Shown here: positions 17,755 through 25,831 of the stretch, piece by piece
Layout of the letters: each line of letters opens with the position of its first letter
Numbering within the stretch: the first letter of the stretch is position 1
Origin: Streptomyces sp. 1-11
GTDB taxonomy: Bacteria > Actinomycetota > Actinomycetes > Streptomycetales > Streptomycetaceae
Length of the DNA stretch: 64,000 bases
Direction: 5' to 3'
NCBI RefSeq assembly: GCF_007176755.1
Contig: NZ_BJTV01000006.1
Location: forward strand, 409,029 to 473,028
Position numbers and translations under genes: made by a program
Notes under the pieces: model-generated
The model's database searches: none
What the model saw: the letters and a program-made list of their open reading frames with translations, nothing else
Told to the model about the DNA's origin: nothing

Positions 17755-18696
17755 ATGGCCGCCACCACGTTGGGCTCCAGGCGCCGCCGGGCGGCGCTGC
17801 GCACGGCGGCCTTCATGTCGCCCTGGCTGATCGGCTTCGCGGTCTTCTTCGCGTACCCGCTGATCTCGACGGTCTACTTCTCCTTCATGCACTACGACGG
17901 CTTCCGGCCGCCGACGTGGAGCGGCACGAGGAACTGGGCCTACGTCTTCGAGCACTACCCGCTGTTCTGGCCCGCGCTGCGCAACACCCTGTGGCTGGTC
18001 GTGGTGATGGTGACGCTCCGGGTCGTCTTCGGGCTCGGGGTCGGGCTGCTCATCACGAGGATCAGAACCGGCGCCGGTGTCTTCCGCACCCTGTTCTACC
18101 TGCCCTACCTGGCCCCGCCGGTCGCCGCGACCATGGCCTTCGCCTTCCTGCTCAACCCCGGCACGGGTCCGGTCGACTCGATCCTGGAACGGATCGGCCT
18201 GCCGGCGCCGGGCTGGTTCAACGACGCGGCCTGGTCCAAGCCGGCCCTGACCCTGCTCGCGCTGTGGGGCATCGGCGACCTGATGGTCATCTTCATGGCC
18301 GCGCTGCTCGACGTGCCGGCGGAGCAGTACGAGGCGGCCGAGCTGGACGGCGCGTCGGCGTGGCAGCGCTTCCGCTACGTCACCCTGCCGAACATCTCCC
18401 CGATCGTGATGTTCGCCGTGGTGACCGGCGTGATCCAGACGATGCAGTACTACACGCAGCCGCTGATCGCGGGAAAGGTCGCCTCGGGCGTGATCCAGGG
18501 CGCGGGCACCCAGTTCGAGCCCGGCTACCCGGACAAGTCCACCCTCACCCTCCCCCAGCTCGTCTACAACCTCGGCTTCCAGCGCTTCGACTACGGCTCC
18601 GCGTGCGTCGTCGCCCTGGTCCTCTTCGCCCTGTCGATGGCGTTCACCGCGCTGCTGATGCGGCGCCGGGGCGGACTCGTACAGGCAGGTGACTGA
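17755..18696 (+). CDS. csnF: Sugar ABC transporter permease (MalF-like)
   Basis: A 313-residue permease with six transmembrane helices (FMSPWLIGFAVFFAYPLIST is the first) and the cytoplasmic EAA loop EAAELDGASAWQRFRYVTLP that docks the ATPase. It starts 2 bases after the csnE stop and is followed 2 bases later by csnG. Together they form the membrane channel of the chitosan-oligosaccharide importer. Confidence 0.9.
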   Translation: MAATTLGSRRRRAALRTAAFMSPWLIGFAVFFAYPLISTVYFSFMHYDGFRPPTWSGTRNWAYVFEHYPLFWPALRNTLWLVVVMVTLRVVFGLGVGLLITRIRTGAGVFRTLFYLPYLAPPVAATMAFAFLLNPGTGPVDSILERIGLPAPGWFNDAAWSKPALTLLALWGIGDLMVIFMAALLDVPAEQYEAAELDGASAWQRFRYVTLPNISPIVMFAVVTGVIQTMQYYTQPLIAGKVASGVIQGAGTQFEPGYPDKSTLTLPQLVYNLGFQRFDYGSACVVALVLFALSMAFTALLMRRRGGLVQAGD

Positions 18697-18698
18697 CC

Positions 18699-19592
18699 AT
18701 GACCCAGGTACTGGAGAAGCCCGTCCAGACGGCTCCGGCCGTCTCGCGCGCCGAGCGCACGGCGCGGCGCAGGGCGCTGCTGGAGTGGATCGCGGTGCAC
18801 TCCCTCGGCGTCGCCGCCGCCCTGTTCTTCGCCCTCCCCTTCGTGTTCGTGTTCCTCACCTCCCTGATGAGCGACAGTCAGGCCCTCAGCCGGGACCTGG
18901 TCCCGCACACCTGGGAGTGGGGCAACTACCGCCAGGTCTTCGCCACTCCGGGCTTCCTCACCTGGTGGAAGAACACCCTGGTCTACGCCGGGCTCGGCAC
19001 CGTGCTCACCGTCGTCTCCTCGCTCCCCGTGGCGTACGCGCTGGCCAAGTTCCGCTTCCGGGGCCGCAATCTGTCACTCATGCTGGTGATCTCGATGATG
19101 ATGCTGCCCCCGCAGGTGGTCGTCATCCCGATGTACCTGTTCTGGGCGAAGCAGCTCGGCCTCTCGGGCACGCTGTGGCCGCTGATCGTCCCGATGGCCT
19201 TCGGGGACGCGTTCTCCATCTTCCTGCTGCGCCAGTTCCTGATGACGATCCCGAACGAGTACGTGGACGCCGCGAAGGTCGACGGCTGCGGTGACCTCAG
19301 GACCCTGGTGCGGGTGGTGCTGCCGATGGCGAAGCCCGGCATCGCGGCGGTGGCCCTGTTCCAGTTCTTCTACGCCTGGAACGACTACTTCGGCCCGCAG
19401 ATCTACGCCTCGGAGAACCCCGGCGCCTGGACGCTGAGTTACGGCCTGGAGTCCTTCAAGGGCGCCCACCACACCGACTGGAACCTCACCATGGCCGCCA
19501 CCGTGCTGGTCATGGCCCCCGTGATCCTCGTGTTCTTCTTCGCCCAGAAGGCGTTCGTCGAGGGCGTCACCCTCACCGGAGTCAAAGGTTGA
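18699..19592 (+). CDS. csnG: Sugar ABC transporter permease (MalG-like)
   Basis: A 297-residue second permease with six helices and the EAA-type loop YVDAAKVDGCGDLRTLVRVVLP. The ending FFAQKAFVEGVTLTGVKG is the classic MalG-type C-terminus that contacts the ATPase. It is tightly packed in the operon, 2 bases after csnF and 7 bases before csnH. Confidence 0.91.
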   Translation: MTQVLEKPVQTAPAVSRAERTARRRALLEWIAVHSLGVAAALFFALPFVFVFLTSLMSDSQALSRDLVPHTWEWGNYRQVFATPGFLTWWKNTLVYAGLGTVLTVVSSLPVAYALAKFRFRGRNLSLMLVISMMMLPPQVVVIPMYLFWAKQLGLSGTLWPLIVPMAFGDAFSIFLLRQFLMTIPNEYVDAAKVDGCGDLRTLVRVVLPMAKPGIAAVALFQFFYAWNDYFGPQIYASENPGAWTLSYGLESFKGAHHTDWNLTMAATVLVMAPVILVFFFAQKAFVEGVTLTGVKG

Positions 19593-19599
19593 ACTGCAT

Positions 19600-20868
19600 A
19601 TGAAACTCACCGTGGTCGGCGGCGGCTCGACCTACACCCCCGAACTCGTGGACGGCTTCGCCCGGCTCAGGGACACCCTGCCCGTCGAGGAACTCGTCCT
19701 CGTGGACCCGGCCGCCGAGCGCCTGGAGCTGGTGGGCGGCCTGGCCCGGCGGATCTTCGCCAGGCAGGGCCACACCGGCCGCATCGTCACCACCTCCGAC
19801 CTGGACGCGGCCGTGGACGGCGCCGACGCCGTGCTGCTCCAGCTCCGGGTCGGCGGCCAGGCCGCCCGGCAGCAGGACGAGACCTGGCCGCTGGAGTGCG
19901 GCTGCGTCGGCCAGGAGACGACCGGCGCGGGCGGCCTCGCCAAGGCGCTGCGCACGGTCCCAGTCGTCCTGGACATCGCCGAGCGCGTCCGCCGGGCGAA
20001 CCCGCGGGCCTGGATCATCGACTTCACCAACCCGGTCGGCATCGTCACCCGCGCCCTGCTGGAGGCCGGGCACCGGGCGGTCGGCCTGTGCAACGTGGCG
20101 ATCGGGCTGCAGCGCAAGTTCGCCGCCCTGCTGGGCACCGACCCCAAGGACGTGCACCTGGAGCACGTCGGCCTGAACCATTTGACCTGGGAGACGGGGG
20201 TGCGGCTCGGCGGTCCCGAGGGCGCGGACGTGCTGCCCGGACTGCTCGCCGCGCACGGCGACGCCATCGCCGACGACCTGCGCCTGCCCCGGCCCCTGCT
20301 GGACCGCCTCGGCGTGGTCCCCTCCTACTACCTGCGCTACTACTACGCCCACGACGAGGTGGTGCGGGACCTGCGCACCAAGCCGTCCCGGGCGGCGGAG
20401 GTCGCCGCGATGGAGCGCGAACTGCTTGCGATGTACGGCGACCCGGCGCTGGACGAGAAGCCGGCGCTGCTCGCCAAGCGGGGCGGCGCCTTCTACTCGG
20501 AGGCGGCCGTGGACCTGGCGGCGGCCCTGCTGGGCGGCGGCACGGGAAGCCCGTACCAGGTGGTCAACACGCTCAACCGGGGCACGCTGCCGTTCCTCCC
20601 GGACGACGCGGTGATCGAGGTGCAGGCCGCGGTGGGCCCGTCCGGGGCCACGCCCCTCGCCGTGCCGGCCCTCGACCCGCTGTACGCGGGCCTGGTGGCG
20701 AACGTGACGGCCTACGAGGAGCTGGCGCTTCAGGCGGCGCTGCGGGGCGGCCGGGACCGGGTCTTCCGCGCCCTGCTCGCCCATCCGCTCGTCGGCCAGT
20801 ACGAGTACGCCGAAGCCCTCACCGACCGGCTGGTCGCGCACAACCGGGAGCACCTCGCGTGGGCCTGA
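19600..20868 (+). CDS. csnH: GH4 family NAD-dependent glycosidase
   Basis: A 422-residue glycoside hydrolase family 4 enzyme. The N-terminal NAD-binding motif is VVGGGSTYTPELVDGF. The metal ligands are Cys164 in GLCNVAIG and His194 in GLNHLTWE, and PSYYLRYYY follows. GH4 enzymes cleave by an NAD/Mn redox-elimination mechanism, usually on 6-phospho-glycosides. In this operon the substrate is expected to be imported, perhaps phosphorylated, glucosamine oligosaccharides. The csnK start lies inside its 3' end (10-base overlap). Confidence 0.9.
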   Translation: MKLTVVGGGSTYTPELVDGFARLRDTLPVEELVLVDPAAERLELVGGLARRIFARQGHTGRIVTTSDLDAAVDGADAVLLQLRVGGQAARQQDETWPLECGCVGQETTGAGGLAKALRTVPVVLDIAERVRRANPRAWIIDFTNPVGIVTRALLEAGHRAVGLCNVAIGLQRKFAALLGTDPKDVHLEHVGLNHLTWETGVRLGGPEGADVLPGLLAAHGDAIADDLRLPRPLLDRLGVVPSYYLRYYYAHDEVVRDLRTKPSRAAEVAAMERELLAMYGDPALDEKPALLAKRGGAFYSEAAVDLAAALLGGGTGSPYQVVNTLNRGTLPFLPDDAVIEVQAAVGPSGATPLAVPALDPLYAGLVANVTAYEELALQAALRGGRDRVFRALLAHPLVGQYEYAEALTDRLVAHNREHLAWA

Positions 20869-21839
20869 TCCCGACCGTCCTCGCCATCGACGCTGGCAAC
20901 AGCAAGACCGACGTCGCCGTGGTCACCGGCGGTGGCGAGGTGCTGGCCACGGCACGCGGCGGCGGCTTCCGCCCGCCGGCGGTCGGTGTCGAGGCGGCGG
21001 TGGACGCCCTCGCCGAACCGGTCGCGCGGGCGTTCGCGGACGCGGGCGTCACCTCCGTCTCGCACGTCTCCGCCTGCCTCGCCAACGCCGACCTGCCGGT
21101 GGAGGAGGAGCAGTTGGCGGCCGCGCTGCACGCGCGCGCGTGGGGCGCCTCGGTGGAGGTCCGCAACGACACCTTCGCGATCCTGCGGGCGGGCGTGCCC
21201 GAGCCCCGGGGCGTGGCCGTGGTGTGCGGGGCCGGCATCAACTGCGTCGGCATGCGCCCCGACGGCCGCACCGCGCGCTTCCCGGCCATCGGGCGGATCT
21301 CCGGCGACTGGGGCGGCGGCTGGGGGCTGGCCGAGGAGGCCCTGTGGTACGCGGCACGGGCGGAGGACGGCCGGGGCGAGGCGACCGAGCTGGCCCGCGC
21401 GCTGCCCGCCCACTTCGGCCTGCCCTCCATGTACGCGCTGATCGAGGCCCTGCACCTGGGGCACGTCGAGCACGGCCGCCGGCACGAGCTGACGCCGGTG
21501 CTGTTCCGCACGGCCGCGCGCGGGGACCGGATCGCCCGCTCCCTCGTGGACCGCCTCGCCGACGAGGTCGCGACGATGGCCACCGTGGCCCTGACCCGGC
21601 TCGGCCTCCTCGGCGAGCAGACGCCGGTGCTGCTGGGCGGCAGCGTCCTGAGCGCCGGTCACGCCCGGCTGGACGACGGCGTCCGGGACCTGCTGGCGTC
21701 CCGCGCGCCGAAGGCGGACGTGCGCGTGGTCACGGCCGCACCGGTCCTGGGCGCGGTCCTCCTGGGCCTGGACCGCCTGCGCGCGGGGGCGGCGGGCCTG
21801 GAGCGGGCCCGCGCCCACTGGGACACCGGCCGGAGCTGA
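20859..21839 (+). CDS. csnK: BadF/BadG-type sugar kinase (probable glucosamine kinase)
   Basis: A 326-residue ASKHA-fold kinase with ATP motifs LAIDAGNSKTDVAVV (phosphate 1), VVCGAGINCVG and ISGDWGGGWGLAEEAL. It belongs to the BadF/BadG/NagK-like group and not to the ROK group. It likely phosphorylates glucosamine or its oligomers after import, completing the csn pathway. The GTG at 20859 overlaps the csnH coding end, so translation is coupled. A hairpin ends the operon. Confidence 0.85.
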   Translation: MGLIPTVLAIDAGNSKTDVAVVTGGGEVLATARGGGFRPPAVGVEAAVDALAEPVARAFADAGVTSVSHVSACLANADLPVEEEQLAAALHARAWGASVEVRNDTFAILRAGVPEPRGVAVVCGAGINCVGMRPDGRTARFPAIGRISGDWGGGWGLAEEALWYAARAEDGRGEATELARALPAHFGLPSMYALIEALHLGHVEHGRRHELTPVLFRTAARGDRIARSLVDRLADEVATMATVALTRLGLLGEQTPVLLGGSVLSAGHARLDDGVRDLLASRAPKADVRVVTAAPVLGAVLLGLDRLRAGAAGLERARAHWDTGRS

Positions 21840-21841
21840 CA

Positions 21842-21868
21842 CCGTGGCCGCCGGGGGGGCGGCCACGG
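21842..21868 (+). terminator. Hairpin terminator of the csn operon
   Basis: CCGTGGCCGCC (21842-21852) pairs perfectly with GGCGGCCACGG (21858-21868) around a GGGGG loop, 2 bases after the csnK stop. No T-run follows. Confidence 0.65.
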
Positions 21869-22003
21869 GAACCGAACACGTGCCCAGGGCGTATTCATGG
21901 GCAGGGGACGCAGCGATCCGACCAAGATCCAGCGAAGGCCGGTGCGGATGTCGGTCCGTGCCGCAATACTTGGCGGCGAACGGATGACCACGGGGGAGGT
22001 CAG

Positions 22004-23437
22004 GTGACACACCCGCCGAAGAGCAGCACGGCACCGCCGCCGGCGGGCGCCGCCATGCCCGCGGTCCCCCCGCAGTACGCGCCGCCGGCGCCGCCCGCCC
22101 GGCCGAGCCCGCCCCCGGCGCCCCGCCGCACCGCCTTCGCCGAGGGCGTCGACCGGCTGCGGGCCGCCGCGACCACCGAGCCGGGGCGGCTGCGCGTCAT
22201 CGGCGCCGTCCTCGCCGTGCTGGTCGTCGCGTTCGGCGCGGTCACCGCCTGGCAGACCGCCGAGCGCGCGGCAGCGGCCGACGACGTGCTGCACCGCAGC
22301 CAGCCGCTCAGTGCGGGCGCCGCCGGCATCTACCGCTCGCTGGCCGACGCCAACACGGCCGCCTCCAGCGGCTTCCTGGCGGGCGGTCAGGAGACCGCCC
22401 AGTCCCGTGACCGCTACGAGAAGGACATCCGCACGGCCGCCGCCGGCCTCGTCACCGCCGCCGCCAACTCCGAGCCGGGGTCGCCGTCGGAGACGGCCGT
22501 CGCCAGGCTGAACAAGCTGCTGCCCGAGTACAAGGGGCTCGTGGAGCGCGCCCGCACCTACAACCGGCAGGGCTATCCGGTCGGCGGCGCCTACCTGCGG
22601 TACGCGAACGAGAAGATGCAGAAGGAGATGCTCCCGGCGGCGGAGGACCTCTACAAGAAGGAGAACCAGCGGCTGAACGCCGACTACGCGGACGCCACGC
22701 CCTACCCGTGGGCGGCGATCGCGCTCGGCGTGCTCGCCCTGGCCGCGCTCGGCTGGGCCCAGCACCGCACCTACCGGCGCACCAACCGGGTCCTCAACCA
22801 CGGCCTGGTCGCCGCCTCCGCCGCCACCGCCGCGGCGGTGCTGTGGCTGGTGGTCGGGCACACGGTCGCCCGCTCCGGCCTGAACGGCTCCTACGACAAC
22901 GGCGTCCGCTCGCTGAACGTCCTGCACGACGCCCGCATCGCCTCCCTGAAGGCGCGGGGCAACGAGAACCTGAGCCTGGTGGCCCGCGGCGCCGAGACCG
23001 TCACGGTGGGCGGGCAGACGTACGACGCCTACTACTACGACTTCGACCGGGACATGACCGTGCTCGCCAAGGGGCTCACCGACGCCCGCAGGCTCGCCGA
23101 CGACACCGCGGGCACCGGGCCGGTCAAGGCGGCCGAGGGCAACATGGCGGTGTGGAAGCAGCGCCACGCCTCGGCCCGCGCCGAGGACGAGAACGGCAAC
23201 TACCAGCAGGCGCTGGACAAGGTGATCGGCGGCGCGGACGCCACCGGCGCCTGCTTCGACAGCGTCGACCGCAATCTCGCCCTGGCCATCGGCCACGAGC
23301 AGAGCGAGTTCCAGCGCGCCGCCGGCGACGGGCGGGACGCGATGACCGGACTGTCCGTCGGCGCCGCCGTGCTGGCCGTGCTCGGCGCGGCGGCCGCGGT
23401 CGCCGGCGTCGGGCGCAGGCTTTCGGAGTACCGGTGA
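22004..23437 (+). CDS. Four-TM double-sensor membrane protein (GlnX-like)
   Basis: A 477-residue protein. The first 60 residues are a Pro/Ala-rich cytoplasmic tail. Helices follow at about 65-83, 233-253, 267-290 and 448-470, so two extracytoplasmic alpha-helical domains of about 150 residues each are bracketed by TM pairs, which looks like an internal duplication. This layout, with a solute-binding protein and a PknG-like kinase downstream, matches mycobacterial GlnX, which relays GlnH ligand binding to PknG. The GTG at 22004 is preferred, with GGGAGGT 3-8 bases upstream. The signalling role is inferred from synteny. Confidence 0.78.
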   Translation: MTHPPKSSTAPPPAGAAMPAVPPQYAPPAPPARPSPPPAPRRTAFAEGVDRLRAAATTEPGRLRVIGAVLAVLVVAFGAVTAWQTAERAAAADDVLHRSQPLSAGAAGIYRSLADANTAASSGFLAGGQETAQSRDRYEKDIRTAAAGLVTAAANSEPGSPSETAVARLNKLLPEYKGLVERARTYNRQGYPVGGAYLRYANEKMQKEMLPAAEDLYKKENQRLNADYADATPYPWAAIALGVLALAALGWAQHRTYRRTNRVLNHGLVAASAATAAAVLWLVVGHTVARSGLNGSYDNGVRSLNVLHDARIASLKARGNENLSLVARGAETVTVGGQTYDAYYYDFDRDMTVLAKGLTDARRLADDTAGTGPVKAAEGNMAVWKQRHASARAEDENGNYQQALDKVIGGADATGACFDSVDRNLALAIGHEQSEFQRAAGDGRDAMTGLSVGAAVLAVLGAAAAVAGVGRRLSEYR

Positions 23438-23451
23438 CAGGGGGCGTGACG

Positions 23452-24486
23452 ATGTACGCGAGCCGTGTACGGGCCGCCCTGCGGGGCTGGGGCGGGGTCG
23501 GCGCGATGGCGGTGCTGTGCGCGCTGGCCCTGGCCTTCGCGCTGCTGCTGCCGTGCACGCAGCCCCAGCACGACGACGACGCGCGGACGGCCGGTCCGGG
23601 CCTCGCCGACGGCAGCCAGGCGCGGGCCGGGGACTGCCAGGACTCCGAGGCGCAGAAGCAGACGCTGTCCCCGTCCGGGGCGGACGGCCCGACCATCGAC
23701 GCCATCAAGTCCCGTACGGGCGCCAAGCGCAAGCTGGTCGTCGGCGTCGACCAGAACAGCTACCGCTGGGGCTACCGCAACCCGAACACCGAGACCGCCC
23801 AGCTCGAGGGCTTCGACATCGACCTCGTCCACCGGATCGCCGAGGACATCCTCGGTGACCCGGACGCGGTGCAGTTCAAGGCCATCCCGACCAGCCAGCG
23901 CATACCCGCGATCAAGGACGGCCGGGTCGACATGGTGGTCCGCACGATGACCATCACCTGCGCGCGCATGCGGGACGTGGCCTTCTCCGCGCCCTACTTC
24001 AAGACCGGGCAGCAGGTGCTGGCCCCCAAGTCCTCCCCGGTCACGGGCTACAACGGCACGCTCGCGCACAAGCGGATCTGCACGGCGTCCGGTTCCACCG
24101 CCTACGGCAAGCTGAAGGCCGACCGGGCCGCCGGCCACCTGCCCGCCTCCACCGACATCTCCACCACCGTCCCCAACCAGCTCGACTGCCTGGTCCGGCT
24201 CCAGCTCGGCGAGGTGGACGCGGTGGTCACCGACGGCGCCCTGGCCGCCAGCCAGGCCGCGCAGGACCCGACGGTCGCCCTGAAGGGTGACGCGTTCACC
24301 ACCGAGTACTACGGCGTGGCGATGAGCAAGGACGCCACGGACCTGGTACGCCGGGTCAACCGCGTCCTGGTCGACTACCGCAAGGACGGCTGGCAGGCCT
24401 CGTACGACAGGTGGCTGTCGGCCACACTGGGGAAGGACTCCAAACCCTCCGAGCCGCCCACGCCGCAGTACCTGCGCAAGAGCTGA
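23452..24486 (+). CDS. Family 3 solute-binding protein (GlnH-like sensor)
   Basis: A 344-residue extracytoplasmic protein. An N-terminal hydrophobic segment ends in LLLPC, a poor lipobox because of Pro at -1, so it may be a lipoprotein or an anchored protein. The SBP_bac_3 fold is seen in LVVGVDQNSYRWGYRNP, LEGFDIDLVHRIAEDILG and DGRVDMVVRTMTIT. The family binds polar amino acids. No ABC permease or ATPase gene is adjacent, which argues for sensing rather than transport, as for mycobacterial GlnH. The ATG at 23452 has AGGGGG 9 bases upstream; GTG at 23434 or 23446 is possible. Confidence 0.85.
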   Translation: MYASRVRAALRGWGGVGAMAVLCALALAFALLLPCTQPQHDDDARTAGPGLADGSQARAGDCQDSEAQKQTLSPSGADGPTIDAIKSRTGAKRKLVVGVDQNSYRWGYRNPNTETAQLEGFDIDLVHRIAEDILGDPDAVQFKAIPTSQRIPAIKDGRVDMVVRTMTITCARMRDVAFSAPYFKTGQQVLAPKSSPVTGYNGTLAHKRICTASGSTAYGKLKADRAAGHLPASTDISTTVPNQLDCLVRLQLGEVDAVVTDGALAASQAAQDPTVALKGDAFTTEYYGVAMSKDATDLVRRVNRVLVDYRKDGWQASYDRWLSATLGKDSKPSEPPTPQYLRKS

Positions 24487-24526
24487 ACCCCACCCAGTCC
24501 AACCACACAGCAGCGAGAGGTGATCG

Positions 24527-25831
24527 ATGGGCGTCACGGACCCCGCCGGGCCGGTGATGGACCGGGACGAGGTGGACCGTGCGCTGGCGCGGCTCGGCGC
24601 GGAGCACGAGGCGATCGAGACCTCGCTGCTCGCCCTCCAGGACCACGCGGGCCGCAGGCTCCTCGAAGGCGCCGAGCTGACCGGCGTCACCCGGCAGCGC
24701 TGGCAGGTCACCGAGGCGTCGATCACCCTGCTGTGGTCGTACTTCGACGCCTACACGGCGGCGCTGCGCTCCGCCCGGGAAATCCGCGCCCGGCGCCGCT
24801 GGTCCAGCCGTGAGGATCTGGCGGAGCTGACCGAGCTGCTGCGCGGCGCGTCCGTCACCGTGCCCGGCGGCACCGGCCCCGAGTCCGCTCCGAGGCTCAG
24901 CGAGAGCTTCTCGCTCACCACCCTGGTGGACCGGATGAACGAGCTGTACGCGTCCTCGCTCGACCTGGTCGTCACCGCCGACGCGGTCTGGTCGGCGCTG
25001 CCCGCCCGGATCGATCTGCTCGCCGCTGAACTCCAGCGCACCCGCAGGCTCGCCCACTCCGTGGGCGTACGCCCGGGCGAGCACCCGGCGGGCGACGACC
25101 TGGAGCGCATCACCCGCACGCTGACCGCCCTGCGCGCGGAGGTGGTCTCCGACCCGCTCGCCTTCTGGGTGCGGGCCGAGGGCAGTTCGGCGCCCGGCGG
25201 CGGCCGCCCGGACACCACGGTGTACGACCGCGAGGCCCGCGCCCTCGAGGACGTGCGGCGTGAGATCGACGCGGTGCTGACGGTCCGGCAGGACGCGGAG
25301 GCGCGGCTGATCCGGCTGCGGGACGTGCTCTCCCGCGCGGACCGCACCCTCGCCGAGGCGCGCACCGCGCGCGGTGAGGTGCTGGCGAAGATCGCCGCGA
25401 CCGAGGTGCCGGTGGTCAGCGGACCGCCGACCGTGCTGCAGGAACAACTGGCCACGGCCGCCGAGTACCGGCGGCAGGCGCAGTGGCACCGGCTCTCCCC
25501 GCTGCTCGAGTCGCTGGAGCAGAAGGCCGACGACGAGCTGCTGCGCGCCCGGGAGTCGCTGACCGCCGTCACCGCCCCGCTCGCGGTCCGCGCCGAGCTG
25601 CGCGGCCGGCTGGACGCGTACAAGGCGAAGGTCGCCCGCAACGGCGTCGCCGAGGACCCCCTGCTGGTCGAGCGGTACGACGCGGCCCGGCGCATGCTGT
25701 GGAGCGCCCCCTGCGACCTGCGCGTCGCCGAACAGGCCGTGCTGCGCTACCAGCAGGCGGCGGCCGAACTGCTCGGCACGCCGGGCGTCCCCCGCCAGGG
25801 CACTCCCGAGGATCGCAGAGGTGAGTCATGA
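24527..25831 (+). CDS. Coiled-coil cytoplasmic protein of the kinase cluster
   Basis: A 434-residue protein without signal peptide or membrane segment. It is mostly charged helices with heptad character (for example VDRALARLGAEHEAIETSLL, EARALEDVRREIDAVLTVRQ and LLESLEQKADDELLRARESL). I recognise no enzymatic motif. It lies between the solute-binding protein and the PknG-like kinase and its stop overlaps the kinase ATG (ATGA), so tight co-translation suggests a physical partner. A scaffold joining sensor and kinase is a reasonable inference. Confidence 0.8.
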   Translation: MGVTDPAGPVMDRDEVDRALARLGAEHEAIETSLLALQDHAGRRLLEGAELTGVTRQRWQVTEASITLLWSYFDAYTAALRSAREIRARRRWSSREDLAELTELLRGASVTVPGGTGPESAPRLSESFSLTTLVDRMNELYASSLDLVVTADAVWSALPARIDLLAAELQRTRRLAHSVGVRPGEHPAGDDLERITRTLTALRAEVVSDPLAFWVRAEGSSAPGGGRPDTTVYDREARALEDVRREIDAVLTVRQDAEARLIRLRDVLSRADRTLAEARTARGEVLAKIAATEVPVVSGPPTVLQEQLATAAEYRRQAQWHRLSPLLESLEQKADDELLRARESLTAVTAPLAVRAELRGRLDAYKAKVARNGVAEDPLLVERYDAARRMLWSAPCDLRVAEQAVLRYQQAAAELLGTPGVPRQGTPEDRRGES

